The position numbers and the translations under genes are program-made. From positions 1,068,501 through 1,132,500 of the forward strand of contig NZ_AP027370.1 in assembly GCF_030296055.1 (NCBI RefSeq): 64,000 nucleotides of DNA, in the 5' to 3' direction. Shown here in pieces: positions 33,348 through 42,106 of the stretch. The notes under the pieces were generated by a model. The model was not told where the DNA came from, did no database searches, and saw only the letters and a program-made list of their open reading frames with translations. The DNA is from Hydrogenimonas cancrithermarum. Lineage in GTDB: Bacteria; Campylobacterota; Campylobacteria; Campylobacterales; Hydrogenimonadaceae. Position 1 is the stretch's first letter, and each line of letters opens with the position of its first letter.

Positions 33348-34571
33348 TTAATAAAACGACAGTTTTGGACCGCGAAGGCCTACAAACTGCTGCAATGGTG
33401 TCGTCAATTTGCCCTCTTTGGCATTGGCATCCAGCTCGTTATAGATCTCTTTGGCGTGATCGATCGTAAAGTCACGTCCGCCAAGACCATAAATATAGTT
33501 CGAAATAACCGGATGGTTATCGCTTTGATAGAGTGATGCCGCAACTTCGTTGTAGAGCATTCCGAGTGCACCGTTTGGACTACTGCGATCGAGGCAGGCG
33601 ATCGCCTTGACTTTTCCAAGCGCTTTTTTGATCTGCTCATGTGGCCATGGACGAATCAGACGAGGAGAAACGACACCAGCCTTGACACCCTCTTCGCGCA
33701 TCATCTTCGCGACCATGACGGCCGTTTCGACTGTCGTACCGAGTGCGACGATCGCCACTTCCGCATCATCCATCAGATACTCTTCGACGATATTGTATCT
33801 GCGTCCCGTTTTCTTTTCGAACGCGTCAAACGTCTCTTCGACTTTTCCAAAGACTTTGGTCATCAAGTCCGCATGCTGACGCGCTTTGTGTTCGAAATGC
33901 CAATCCTCTTCCGTCTGTACACCGTAGGTAACCGGTTTCGCCAGATCGAGCATCGCGTTCATCGGCTTGTATTCGCCGACGAATTCATACGCTTCATCGT
34001 CGCTGAGAGGCCGGACGTTCTCTGCGGTATGCGACGTGATAAACCCATCCTGATGGACCATCACGGGAAGACGAACGGCATGATCTTCACCGATCCTGAA
34101 CGCCATCAACGTCAAGTCGTACGCCTGCTGTGAATTGTAGGCATCCAGTTGAATCCATCCGCTGTCGCGTCCGAGATACATATCCGAATGGTCACCGTTG
34201 ACATTCAGTGGGGCTGCAAGTGCGCGGTTGACGACCGTTAGCACGATCGGCAGACGCATACCACTCGCCTGATAGAGAACTTCCGTCATCAGTGCGAAAC
34301 CCTGCGAACTCGTCGCCGTCGCGACGCGGCCGCCGGCTGCCGCTGCACCGACACATCCGCTCATTGCGGCATGTTCCGACTCCACCATGACGAATTCGCC
34401 ATCGATATATCCGTTCGCCAAAAACGAACCATAGTTTTGTACGATCGGAGTAGACGGGGTGATCGGGTACGCCGCGACGACATCGATTTGTGCCTGGCGC
34501 AACGCCTGGCTCGCGGCCATGTTACCGTCCCAAACCTCTACTTCATTCAATTCCATTTTTTCAGCCATCAA
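33348..34571 (-). CDS. porA: Pyruvate:ferredoxin oxidoreductase, alpha subunit
   Basis: Length 407. The segment AAYPITPSTPIVQNYGSFLANG near residue 35 forms the pyrimidine-binding part of the thiamine site, and the C-terminal domain starts around VEEYLMDDAEVAIVALG. It begins 9 bp after porD and ends 12 bp before porB, with AGGAG-type ribosome-binding sites between. Confidence 0.94.
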   Translation of the reverse strand: MMAEKMELNEVEVWDGNMAASQALRQAQIDVVAAYPITPSTPIVQNYGSFLANGYIDGEFVMVESEHAAMSGCVGAAAAGGRVATATSSQGFALMTEVLYQASGMRLPIVLTVVNRALAAPLNVNGDHSDMYLGRDSGWIQLDAYNSQQAYDLTLMAFRIGEDHAVRLPVMVHQDGFITSHTAENVRPLSDDEAYEFVGEYKPMNAMLDLAKPVTYGVQTEEDWHFEHKARQHADLMTKVFGKVEETFDAFEKKTGRRYNIVEEYLMDDAEVAIVALGTTVETAVMVAKMMREEGVKAGVVSPRLIRPWPHEQIKKALGKVKAIACLDRSSPNGALGMLYNEVAASLYQSDNHPVISNYIYGLGGRDFTIDHAKEIYNELDANAKEGKLTTPLQQFVGLRGPKLSFY

Positions 34572-34580
34572 ACTCTCCTC

Positions 34581-34967
34581 TTACTCTTTCTCGGGCCACT
34601 GTGCAAGAGCTTCGTCGTTATCGACGCGCTCTTCGAACATCAGAAGCGATTTCGGGTTGGTCGGGCAGACTTCCACGCAGATGCCACACCCTTTGCAGTG
34701 GTCGTAATCGACACCGATCATCTTTTTGTCTCGTGAAATGATCGAAATATCGGGGCAATAGATCCAACAAAACTGGCAGTCGATGCACAGGTCGCGATTG
34801 TAGACAGGCTTCAGAACCCGCCAATCTCCGACATACGCTTCATGTGAGTTGGTTTCCGCATAAGGTCGCTCTTCAGGTAAAATCTCCGCCGCATCCTTCT
34901 CCAGCTCTTCATCGAACGAAAAGAGAATCGCTCCCGGGAGCAGTTCATCCCATCCAAGATATTTCAT
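34581..34967 (-). CDS. porD: Pyruvate:ferredoxin oxidoreductase, delta subunit (ferredoxin-like)
   Basis: Length 128. A C-terminal bacterial-ferredoxin domain has two 4Fe-4S motifs, CIDCQFCWIYCPD and CKGCGICVEVCPTNP, which would pass electrons from the catalytic core to ferredoxin. Residues 1-60 are a Glu/Asp-rich N-terminal extension. It lies 10 bp after porG and 9 bp before porA. Confidence 0.94.
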   Translation of the reverse strand: MKYLGWDELLPGAILFSFDEELEKDAAEILPEERPYAETNSHEAYVGDWRVLKPVYNRDLCIDCQFCWIYCPDISIISRDKKMIGVDYDHCKGCGICVEVCPTNPKSLLMFEERVDNDEALAQWPEKE

Positions 34968-34977
34968 CGTCTCTCCC

Positions 34978-35535
34978 TTACTTTACTGAATTGTACGCAC
35001 GTTCGATCGCAGCCATGTTGGCGTCAATGATCTTTTGCGGGAACTTTGCAAGAACCGACTTCATCGCATTCAAGAAATAGTCCAGATCGAACATTCCGGA
35101 GACTTTCATCAACGCTCCCAACATCGGCGTATTCGGAATGGCCCGGCCGATTGTATCGAGAGAAATCTGCATACAGTCGACAACGTAAACCTCTTTGCCT
35201 TTGAGTTTGGGTTGACTCTCGATCAACTCCTCTTTGCTCAAGTGTGTCGTAATGATATATTTCGTCGTATCTTTTTCATGCGCCGTAATGTCGGCCGTAT
35301 AGGTAAGAGCCGGGTCGATAACCAGTACATAATCCGGATGCATGAATTTTTCATGATTCAAAATCTCTTCGTCATCAACACGGTTGTAGGCTGTCATCGC
35401 CGCACCGCGCTTCGCCGATCCGTAAAATGCAAATGCCTGCACATACTTTCCGGTTCGCGAGACGACATCCGCCAAACCTTTGGCGCCAGTAACCGCACCC
35501 TGCCCTGCACGAGAGTGCCAGCGAATTTCCAACAT
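34978..35535 (-). CDS. porG: Pyruvate:ferredoxin oxidoreductase, gamma subunit
   Basis: Length 185. The opening EIRWHSRAGQGAVTGAKGLA and AFYGSAKRGAAMTAYNRV are the gamma-subunit signatures that help bind coenzyme A. First of porGDAB. The start is supported by GGGAGAATCG upstream. The 90-bp gap before it holds an inverted repeat. Confidence 0.94.
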   Translation of the reverse strand: MLEIRWHSRAGQGAVTGAKGLADVVSRTGKYVQAFAFYGSAKRGAAMTAYNRVDDEEILNHEKFMHPDYVLVIDPALTYTADITAHEKDTTKYIITTHLSKEELIESQPKLKGKEVYVVDCMQISLDTIGRAIPNTPMLGALMKVSGMFDLDYFLNAMKSVLAKFPQKIIDANMAAIERAYNSVK

Positions 35536-35553
35536 CGATTCTCCCTTTCAAAA

Positions 35554-35579
35554 CGCAAAAACCAAATGGCTCTTTTGCG
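35554..35579. promoter_or_regulatory. Inverted repeat upstream of porG
   Basis: Arms CGCAAAA and TTTTGCG, 12 bp apart, about 20 bp before the porG start. It could be an operator controlling por, or a weak terminator for gph. No regulator is identified. Confidence 0.35.
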
Positions 35580-35625
35580 CTTATTATTAAACTTGTAAGG
35601 TAGCCTAATTGTAATCAAGCCGCTC

Positions 35626-36273
35626 TTAAAGCAAGCTTTTTTTCATCGCGATGTTTTCGATAGCGGTTTTCACGTCTTTGGCCACGTGTTCGCACGCATC
35701 CGACAGCTCCTCTTCGCTTCCGTAGCCACATGTCAGTGCGTAAGGCGTCACACCGGCTGCATGGGCAGCATGGACATCCAGAAGCGTATCGCCGATCATC
35801 CACGTGTTTGCGGGAGACGCCTCCATAGATGCCAACGCTTTATGGATCGGCTCGGGATGTGGCTTTGGATGTGTTACATCCTCTCTTCCGATCAAGACTT
35901 CGAAGTGGTGCATCAAGCCCATGTGCTCGAGAAGTTCTCTGGAGTAGCGGCCGGTTTTCGTCGTCACGACCCCGAGTCGCGCAAACCCGGAAGCCCGTTC
36001 GACAGCTTCCTTCGCACCCGGAAGCAGTACGGTCTTTTGCCGGCTGATCTTTCGATAATGCATTTTATAGGCCTGCACAAACGCATCGACCTTCGCGGAA
36101 TCCACGCCAAGACGAACAAACATCACGTCGAGCGGATATCCAATCAGGGCCTTGATCTCATCCGCTTCCGGCGTGTTTTGCGAAAAAGTATCGTAGGCGA
36201 CTGAAAAACTCTCCAGAATCGCTTCCGTCGAATCGATCAGCGTCCCATCGAGATCGAAAAGTATGGTGGTCAT
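35626..36273 (-). CDS. gph: HAD hydrolase, phosphoglycolate phosphatase family
   Basis: Length 215. Motif I FDLDGTLIDS at the N-terminus holds the catalytic Asp pair, motif II VVTTKTGR is near 105, the motif III Lys is in HPKPHPEP, and motif IV is WMIGDTLLDVHAA. In autotrophs this family removes phosphoglycolate, but close relatives include PPi-dependent and beta-phosphoglucomutase-type enzymes, so substrate is uncertain. It overlaps the upstream gene by 4 bp. Confidence 0.82.
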   Translation of the reverse strand: MTTILFDLDGTLIDSTEAILESFSVAYDTFSQNTPEADEIKALIGYPLDVMFVRLGVDSAKVDAFVQAYKMHYRKISRQKTVLLPGAKEAVERASGFARLGVVTTKTGRYSRELLEHMGLMHHFEVLIGREDVTHPKPHPEPIHKALASMEASPANTWMIGDTLLDVHAAHAAGVTPYALTCGYGSEEELSDACEHVAKDVKTAIENIAMKKSLL

Positions 36274-37769
36274 GGTTTTATCCAGTCGATTTGATTGTGC
36301 ATTATGCCGATAATGGAGGGTTCGATCGGTGCGATCTTCCGGTTGACGACGGTGATCGAATCCGGGATATAGAGAAATATGTACGGTTTCTCTTCGGCAA
36401 TGATTCGAAAGATCTTGCGATAAAGCCTGCCGACTTCTGCCATGTCGGTTATCTTCTCGGCTTTTTTGATAAGGTGATCCACCTCTTCGTTACGATATCC
36501 GACGAGATTGAAACCGCCCAGCTTGTCGGATTCGGAGTGCCACAACGCATAAGCATCGGGAATGAGCCCAAGACTCCATCCCAGAAGAATCGTCTCAAAG
36601 CGGCGGGGCGTCACAACCGTATTCAAAAAGGCCTGCCACTCCATCGCCCTGATCTTGACCCGTATCCCGACCTTTCCCAGTTGATATTGAATGATCTGTG
36701 CCGCATAGAGGCGTGTGCTGTTGTTCGCGTTGGTCGATATCGTAAATTCGAGAGGATGGTGCATGTCATACCCAGCCTCTTTCAGCAAAGCTATCGCCTT
36801 TTTCGGATCATAAACGCTTCGTCGGGGATGCTCCGGATAGGCAAACGTACCCGGCATAAAGGGACCGTTGCATATCTGTCCGTAAGAGAAGAAAAGAATG
36901 CGTATCATCTCCTCTTTGTCGATGGCCAGATCGACCGCTTTTCTGACACGCGGGTCTTTGAACTTTTCGTTGTTCAGATTGAATCCCAGGTAGGTATATC
37001 CATGCCCCGGCAAACGTACGATACGGTAGTAGTCGTTGAAGATTTGGTCGATCTGCTTTTCGATCTGAAGCGGTGTGAGCGCTCCAACATCCAGTTTATG
37101 CGCTTTGAGCGTCATAAACTGCGTCGTCGGGTCCGGAATAAAATGGTAATGAATCGTCTCGATGTTCGGAGTGTGTTCGAAATAATTGGGATTCGCTTTC
37201 AAAATGACATCCCCGGAGTTGGAGATACTTTCGAGCATGTAGGGACCCGTTCCGACAGGATGACGGTTGAGCTTCGATGTCATCGGATCGTCTACCGCTT
37301 TCCACAGATGCTTTGGCACAATACCGAGCATCCAGATCGATAGCGCTTTGTAGTAGGGTGCCTTGTAGCTGACTTCGACTGTATACCGGTCGATGGCGCG
37401 GACCGATTCGACGTAGCGAAATTCACTGCTGTAGGGGGTAAAGAGTTTCGGAGATTGCGAAAGGGTATAGGTGAAAACGACATCTTCCGACGTAAATGGA
37501 TGGCCGTCATGCCAAAGCACGTTTTTTCTGAGATAAAAAAGAAGGTGAGTATCGTCTTTAAATTGGAACGACTCGGCCAAATCCCCGACGATGTTGTCAT
37601 CTTTGTCGAACTTGACGAGGCCGTTGAAGATCCAGTTGGTGATTTCGCCGCTCGCACTGTCCGTAGCGAGTAGCGGATTGATTCGGCTCGGATTGGCTCC
37701 GAGCGATAGGTGGAGCGTCGAGGCGAAAAGAGAAAATGGGAATAAAAAAAGAAAAACGATCCGAATCAT
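36270..37769 (-). CDS. Periplasmic peptide-binding protein, ABC transporter family 5
   Basis: Length 499. A signal peptide (residues 1-16, ending FAST) precedes a full SBP_bac_5 domain with LSLGANPSRINPLLATDSAS at the start, the LAESFQFKDDTHLLFYLRKN segment and the FTYTLSQ region. Members bind peptides, nickel-chelates or opines. No permease or ATPase genes lie nearby, so this one is an orphan or works with a distant transporter. Coupled by overlap to gph and the rhodanese. Confidence 0.85.
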   Translation of the reverse strand: MIRIVFLFLFPFSLFASTLHLSLGANPSRINPLLATDSASGEITNWIFNGLVKFDKDDNIVGDLAESFQFKDDTHLLFYLRKNVLWHDGHPFTSEDVVFTYTLSQSPKLFTPYSSEFRYVESVRAIDRYTVEVSYKAPYYKALSIWMLGIVPKHLWKAVDDPMTSKLNRHPVGTGPYMLESISNSGDVILKANPNYFEHTPNIETIHYHFIPDPTTQFMTLKAHKLDVGALTPLQIEKQIDQIFNDYYRIVRLPGHGYTYLGFNLNNEKFKDPRVRKAVDLAIDKEEMIRILFFSYGQICNGPFMPGTFAYPEHPRRSVYDPKKAIALLKEAGYDMHHPLEFTISTNANNSTRLYAAQIIQYQLGKVGIRVKIRAMEWQAFLNTVVTPRRFETILLGWSLGLIPDAYALWHSESDKLGGFNLVGYRNEEVDHLIKKAEKITDMAEVGRLYRKIFRIIAEEKPYIFLYIPDSITVVNRKIAPIEPSIIGIMHNQIDWIKP

Positions 37770-38173
37770 TGAAGATAGGGCTTCAAGGGCTTACCATGTC
37801 GTTTCCAGTTGAGAATACCCCCGCTTAGATGGTAGACATTTCGATAGCCAAGCTTCTCGGAGAGAAAGTTACCCACCATTCTGGTGCGGCTCGCGGAACG
37901 GCAGACGAGAATAAACGGCTTCTCTTTGTCGATACCCAAAGCGTGAAGCCTGTTCAAAAAATCTTTCACGTCATAGCTTCCATTGGGCCTGAAAAACATG
38001 ACGGTATGACTTTTGTCGATAATTCCTGTCTCTTTCCACTCCTGAGGGGTACGGATGTCGATAACAGGAATACCGTTTTGTTTCAACTTTTCGAATGATG
38101 ATATATTGAGATTTTTGACTTCTGCAAAAAGCAAAGCAGGTAAAAGAAGAATCAGTGCAATGAGTTTTTTCAT
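37766..38173 (-). CDS. Periplasmic rhodanese-like protein
   Basis: A 135-residue single rhodanese domain with a signal peptide (MKKLIALILLLPALLFAEV). The active-site loop is CRSASRT with the catalytic Cys near residue 99. VIDIRTPQEW is the CH2A-type motif. Sulphur transfer or sulphide handling in the periplasm is probable. The start at MKK is preferred because a 38-codon upstream extension would overlap rpsI. Confidence 0.85.
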   Translation of the reverse strand: MKKLIALILLLPALLFAEVKNLNISSFEKLKQNGIPVIDIRTPQEWKETGIIDKSHTVMFFRPNGSYDVKDFLNRLHALGIDKEKPFILVCRSASRTRMVGNFLSEKLGYRNVYHLSGGILNWKRHGKPLKPYLQ

Positions 38174-38185
38174 GGTTGAGGCTCC

Positions 38186-38203
38186 CCCGGGATGGCTCCC
38201 GGG
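38186..38203 (-). terminator. Hairpin after rpsI
   Basis: Perfect 7-bp GC stem (CCCGGGA/TCCCGGG, 4-nt loop) in the 37-bp gap between rpsI and the rhodanese gene. No U-run follows on the minus strand, so partial attenuation or RNA protection is more likely than full termination. Confidence 0.45.
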
Positions 38204-38210
38204 AAAAAGA

Positions 38211-38600
38211 TTAACGTTTGGAGAACTGAGGACTTCGGCGCGCTTTATGTTTACCATATTTTTTACGCTCGACAACACGTGAATCACGTGTAAGAAGTCC
38301 GTGTGGTTTCAGAATTTTTCTGAACTCTTCGTCAAATGCGACCAGCGCTTTTGAGATACCGTGCTTCAGCGCATCTGCCTGTGCAGAGTATCCGCCGCCG
38401 AGTGTCTGAGCGACGATATCGACGCTCGTTTCCTGCTTTGTCAGAAGAAGAGGCTGCATGACTTTGCGTTTGATCGCTTCGTGACCGCCAAGCCATTCGT
38501 CGAGGCCCATGCCGTTGATTGTCATCTTGCCGCTGCCAGGTTTCAGCCAAACCTTCGCGACAGACGATTTACGTTTTCCGGTTGCATAAACATTTGCCAT
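38211..38600 (-). CDS. rpsI: 30S ribosomal protein S9
   Basis: Length 129. It begins [21 protein letters not shown] and ends RRSPQFSKR, the basic tail that reaches the P-site tRNA. It follows rplM by one base, the standard L13-S9 pairing. Confidence 0.98.
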   Translation of the reverse strand: MANVYATGKRKSSVAKVWLKPGSGKMTINGMGLDEWLGGHEAIKRKVMQPLLLTKQETSVDIVAQTLGGGYSAQADALKHGISKALVAFDEEFRKILKPHGLLTRDSRVVERKKYGKHKARRSPQFSKR

Positions 38601-38601
38601 C

Positions 38602-39033
38602 TTAGTTTTCCTTTGCTTTTACTTGCGCTGTGTGAGGATGCTCGCTGCCTGCATAGACGCGAAGTTTTTTCAGCATCGCGCGTCCGAGTTTTGTCTTAGG
38701 AAGCATTCCACGCGTTGCAAGTTTGAAAAGTTTTTCCGGGTTTTTATGAACGAGTTCACCCAGTTTTTCGCTCTTGACGCTGCCGAAATATCCGCTGTGT
38801 CGGTGGTACTGCTTGTCTTCGAGCTTGTTGGCTCCGCTGAACTTCACTTTCGACGCATTGATCACGATGACGTGATCGCCGCAATCGACGTGGGGAGTAA
38901 AATATGGTTTGTGTTTTCCGCGAAGATAGGTTGCGATTTCCGTAACCAGTCGTCCGAATGTTTTTCCTTCTGCATCGATAACGATCCAGTCACGCTCTAC
39001 TTGAGCGTTGTTTACCATCTTTGTCATTTTCAT
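38602..39033 (-). CDS. rplM: 50S ribosomal protein L13
   Basis: Length 143. Typical segments are [14 protein letters not shown] near the N-terminus, [13 protein letters not shown] near 48 and [19 protein letters not shown] near 108. An internal ATG three codons in (MTKMVNN) is an alternative start. Confidence 0.97.
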   Translation of the reverse strand: MKMTKMVNNAQVERDWIVIDAEGKTFGRLVTEIATYLRGKHKPYFTPHVDCGDHVIVINASKVKFSGANKLEDKQYHRHSGYFGSVKSEKLGELVHKNPEKLFKLATRGMLPKTKLGRAMLKKLRVYAGSEHPHTAQVKAKEN

Positions 39034-39068
39034 GGTAGCTTGACCTTTAAAAAGATTTGAACGAAGGG

Positions 39069-39074
39069 ATTGTA
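39069..39074 (-). promoter_or_regulatory. -10 box of rplM-rpsI
   Basis: TACAAT on the minus strand, 36 bp before rplM; implied leader about 30 nt. Confidence 0.45.
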
Positions 39075-39141
39075 GGGTAAGTTTGTTTAATTATTGCTTA
39101 ATTTCAGTGTTCTATAAGGTTTTTACCAGGAAGGGGGGCTC

Positions 39142-39161
39142 CGTCAAACGCTTATTTGACG
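39142..39161 (-). terminator. Hairpin overlapping the last codons of the cco operon
   Basis: Arms CGTCAAA and TTTGACG around a 6-nt loop that contains the stop codon of the FixH-like gene. Without a U-run, it may be a 3'-end stabiliser. Confidence 0.4.
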
Positions 39162-39646
39162 AAGGTTTTGTAAGTTTTGAAACCATTCGTTCCCTCGATC
39201 GTGACTTTGACCTCTATGTTCCAGCGTCCGCCGCGCTTCAGTTCGAATGGTTCGCTGAGAAACTTCTCTCCCGTCCATTCGAATTCATTCAACCGAATGT
39301 CATCCTTGGATGTTGTCGGCCGGGTAACGATGGCAATGACCTCGGCACCTTCTACAGGATTGCCATTTTTGTCCACAACACGGATCTCGATACGATTTTC
39401 ACCGAGTTTGAGCGTATTGCCGCTCAAATCGATGCGATACTTTTCATCGAACATTTTCTGACTCGCCAGGATCTCGTTGATCTTTTCGTCGACGTCCTGA
39501 TACTTCATCATGTAGCTGTTGTCTTCCTGCACCGGATTGTTGACAGCCACCTTGATCGTCCAGATGCCAAGCATCACGACCGTAAGAATCATACTAACGA
39601 TGGCATAAGGCCAAAAATTGAATTCGTTTTTTCCAGTGTTACCCAC
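39152..39646 (-). CDS. FixH-like membrane protein at the end of the cco operon
   Basis: Length 164 from a GTG start preceded by AGAGGA. One membrane helix (residues 13-34, YAIVSMILTVVMLGIWTIKVAV) is followed by a periplasmic domain with an Ig-like or FixH pattern (GENRIEIRVVDKNGNPVEGAEV). FixH proteins assist copper delivery and assembly of cbb3 oxidases. The position after ccoG supports that role. It overlaps the TPM-like gene by 8 bp. Confidence 0.75.
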   Translation of the reverse strand: MGNTGKNEFNFWPYAIVSMILTVVMLGIWTIKVAVNNPVQEDNSYMMKYQDVDEKINEILASQKMFDEKYRIDLSGNTLKLGENRIEIRVVDKNGNPVEGAEVIAIVTRPTTSKDDIRLNEFEWTGEKFLSEPFELKRGGRWNIEVKVTIEGTNGFKTYKTFVK

Positions 39647-40268
39647 GCTGTTTCCTCTTGTAATAGATATACCGCAAAAAAATAAATGCAAGTATGCCAT
39701 AGAAGATCCAACGTACGATCAAAAAACTATCCTTACTTCCACTTCCTATACTTGAACTAAGCTTTACGCCTTTTGCTTTGGCAACCTGATCGACGATATC
39801 TGCGTAACCGTTAAAAATTGCTACCTCGAGTTTTACCGCTTCATTTTTACTGAATGCGGGACTCATCACTGGCTTGATCGTACCTAGCCATGGCAAAGGA
39901 CTCAAGATCTGATCGAAATCGGCAAGTTTTTTGGCATCATCGCTAGAAAAGATATTCACACTTGTCGGATGCTTCGAAAAGTAAAGAAGAATGTAGGTCG
40001 GATATTCCCGCTCGATCCTTTCGATCAAATCGATGGGTTTGGTCCGATTCAAATCGTCGACGGCAGCCACAAAGACCGGTACATGGGCCTTTTGATAGAG
40101 TTCTCTACCCATTTCATTCAATTTTTCAATCTCTTTATCCGGCATAATAGCGTCATTGGCGATGATCGGGCTAAATGTAGTTCTTGCAAAAAGAGAGGAA
40201 CCTAGAGAGAGTAAAATTAGGAGAAGGGGCACACATGCCCCTTTCCGCATGAAATGCTTCAACATCAT
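39639..40268 (-). CDS. TPM-like membrane-anchored protein in the cco operon
   Basis: Length 209 from the ATG at 40268, which overlaps the previous stop as ATGA; starts at 40265 or 40250 are also possible. A signal peptide (ending GSSLFA) precedes a periplasmic domain of about 140 residues resembling TPM (YgcG/Psb32) in layout (DKEIEKLNEMGRELYQ, then VPVFVAAVDDL), and a C-terminal helix with a basic tail (RYIYYKRKQRG) anchors it. Role in oxidase biogenesis is inferred only from position. Confidence 0.6.
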   Translation of the reverse strand: MMLKHFMRKGACVPLLLILLSLGSSLFARTTFSPIIANDAIMPDKEIEKLNEMGRELYQKAHVPVFVAAVDDLNRTKPIDLIERIEREYPTYILLYFSKHPTSVNIFSSDDAKKLADFDQILSPLPWLGTIKPVMSPAFSKNEAVKLEVAIFNGYADIVDQVAKAKGVKLSSSIGSGSKDSFLIVRWIFYGILAFIFLRYIYYKRKQRG

Positions 40269-40366
40269 CCTACAAAGGCGTGGTTTGCAGTCAATACGGC
40301 CCACAATGTGAAAACCGCTGTTACAACCAGACCCCATGAAAGTACTTTATCCATAATCTGAATCAT
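40265..40366 (-). CDS. 33-residue single-helix membrane peptide in the cco operon
   Basis: A very short gene missed by length cut-offs. ATG at 40366 has a strong ribosome-binding site (AAGGAG, 7 bp away) that overlaps the ccoG stop; the TGA at 40265-40267 overlaps the next start as ATGA. The peptide starts MIQIMDKVLSW, has one hydrophobic helix (about residues 8-27) with two Trp, and ends NHAFVG. Tight coupling on both sides makes it a real gene. It may be a small oxidase subunit or assembly peptide; it is not CcoQ, which is present separately. Confidence 0.8.
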   Translation of the reverse strand: MIQIMDKVLSWGLVVTAVFTLWAVLTANHAFVG

Positions 40367-40367
40367 T

Positions 40368-41825
40368 CTATTCTCCTTGTTTTTTCAAATGTTTTTGCGC
40401 GATGTCCCAACGGGGATAGACGAAGACTGTATGGCGTTCGACGACGATCTTTTCGGGATCGTCCACCGCATAGGCTTTGATCGTGATCGGAATCGGCGTA
40501 TCTTTTCGCGTATCTTTCGCCAGCGGCTTGGTCGCCTCCAGCTGTACGATCTTTTTCGCTTTCTTGCCTGCCGCCAGTTTGAACGGCTTACTCGGCTTGA
40601 CGATCTTGATCTCCGGGTGTCCCTCCACTTCGAAGTAGTACGTGTGCTCTTTGCTATCCGTATTCTGGAAGAGGAACGTATAGTCGTTGACGATCCTTCC
40701 GTCATGGGTGAACCGGTAGAGTTGTGCCGTCTTGTTGATATTGAGCAGCATATGCTCTTTTTTGGTCCCCATCACCAGCAGCGCGACGAAGACGATCGTC
40801 AGGGCCACGGCGTACGCGATCGTCCGCGGCCGTATGTAGTGGGTCTTTTCACCCTGTTCGATCTCTCTCGGGGAACTCCACACCACGAGGCTCGGTTTAC
40901 CCAGTGCGCCCATCACTTTGGTACAGGCGTCGACACATTCGAGGCAGTTGATACATTCAAGCTGCATCCCCTGGCGGATATCGATATGGGTCGGGCAGAC
41001 CTTCACGCAGCTTTCACAAGCCGTACACTCCGCCTCGGGCTCTCTTTCATGCAGCTCTTTGACGTTGTGAACCAGCTTTTTCGCATCCTGCCCCTCATGG
41101 TCGTAGATATGCCCTCCGCGGTGCACATTGTAGATCGCCATGATCGTATCGTCGTCGTACATGACCGACTGCACCCTGCTGTAGGGGCAGATATAGACAC
41201 AGAAATTCTCTTTAAGCCACACCACATCGACGATCAGAAACAGCGCGATACCGATCCAGAAGCCGATGAGCACGGGGTGCTCACCGGGGTTCTGGATATA
41301 CTGGAAAAAATCCTCCGGCGGAACGAAGTACCAGACGAAGTCCGCGGCCGCAATGAGGGCCAGCACGGACCACAACCCGATCGCGATCGCCTCTTTCGCC
41401 TTGTTCTCCGGTTTGGACCAGTCGGGCTCTTGCTGTTTGTTCGTGATACGTTTACGCAGGTGCAGCAGTTTCGTCTCGAACAGGTCACGGTAGATGACGC
41501 GGAAAATCGTCTGCGGGCACGCCCATCCGCACCAGACGCGTCCTCCGAGCGTCGTCATGAAAAAGATCCCCAAAAACAGCAACATCAACAGAAACGGCAT
41601 CAGGTAGAGCTCCTGCATATCGAAGCGCACGAACAGAAAATGGAGCTGCTTGTGGTCGAAGTTCAGCAGGAAAAAGTGGTTGCCGTTGATCTTGATGAAC
41701 GGCAGCACGAGTGCAACGATCGTTACGATACCGAAGAGCCAGTACCGCTTTATTCGGTACGGTACCCAGTTCTTCAGGTACTCTTTGGCTCTGTTTCTCT
41801 TTTTTGCACCCACCGCTCCCGTCAT
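40368..41825 (-). CDS. ccoG: Cytochrome c oxidase accessory protein CcoG
   Basis: Length 485. Membrane iron-sulphur protein needed to reduce copper for cbb3 oxidase assembly. It has five or so membrane helices (about 32-50, 78-97, 150-170, 188-208, 338-356), a polyferredoxin segment (CTACESCVKVCP, then CINCLECVDAC, near 258-302) and a C-terminal Ig-like domain. The membrane Cys motif WCGWACPQ is near residue 100. Position 10 bp before DUF4006 and CcoNOQP upstream confirms the assignment. Confidence 0.95.
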   Translation of the reverse strand: MTGAVGAKKRNRAKEYLKNWVPYRIKRYWLFGIVTIVALVLPFIKINGNHFFLLNFDHKQLHFLFVRFDMQELYLMPFLLMLLFLGIFFMTTLGGRVWCGWACPQTIFRVIYRDLFETKLLHLRKRITNKQQEPDWSKPENKAKEAIAIGLWSVLALIAAADFVWYFVPPEDFFQYIQNPGEHPVLIGFWIGIALFLIVDVVWLKENFCVYICPYSRVQSVMYDDDTIMAIYNVHRGGHIYDHEGQDAKKLVHNVKELHEREPEAECTACESCVKVCPTHIDIRQGMQLECINCLECVDACTKVMGALGKPSLVVWSSPREIEQGEKTHYIRPRTIAYAVALTIVFVALLVMGTKKEHMLLNINKTAQLYRFTHDGRIVNDYTFLFQNTDSKEHTYYFEVEGHPEIKIVKPSKPFKLAAGKKAKKIVQLEATKPLAKDTRKDTPIPITIKAYAVDDPEKIVVERHTVFVYPRWDIAQKHLKKQGE

Positions 41826-41835
41826 TGCCTATGCC

Positions 41836-42099
41836 TTACTTCTCGAATTTATATTTGTGGAGGGTATCTCCACCCACCGGATTACCGTGGATAATGACAT
41901 GCGTCTCGTTCTCGAGGTTAGGTCCAACCATTTTAATACCGAGAGGATCAACGATCTCATACGACTGCTGCGCCGTTGCCTGCTGTGTAGCGATTGCAGC
42001 ATAGGTCAATCCCGCAAGCGTTGAAAGCAATATTCCCGTCGCAATCAAAAATCCGGTAATTCCGTGAATTCCGAATGGGCTTCCTTGTTTTTCCATCAT
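41836..42099 (-). CDS. DUF4006 family protein
   Basis: An 87-residue protein with one membrane helix (residues 14-37, TGFLIATGILLSTLAGLTYA). DUF4006 is specific to Campylobacterota and sits between ccoP and ccoG in many of them. Function unknown; an accessory subunit of the oxidase is likely. It lies 7 bp after ccoP. Confidence 0.85.
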   Translation of the reverse strand: MMEKQGSPFGIHGITGFLIATGILLSTLAGLTYAAIATQQATAQQSYEIVDPLGIKMVGPNLENETHVIIHGNPVGGDTLHKYKFEK

Positions 42100-42106
42100 T
42101 TACTCC

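Noticed and set aside
36291-37343. 350-codon ORF opposite the peptide-binding protein gene
   Set aside because: Antisense shadow of a gene with a clear signal peptide and full-length family match.
40377-41894. 505-codon ORF opposite ccoG
   Set aside because: Antisense shadow of ccoG, whose cysteine motifs leave no doubt.
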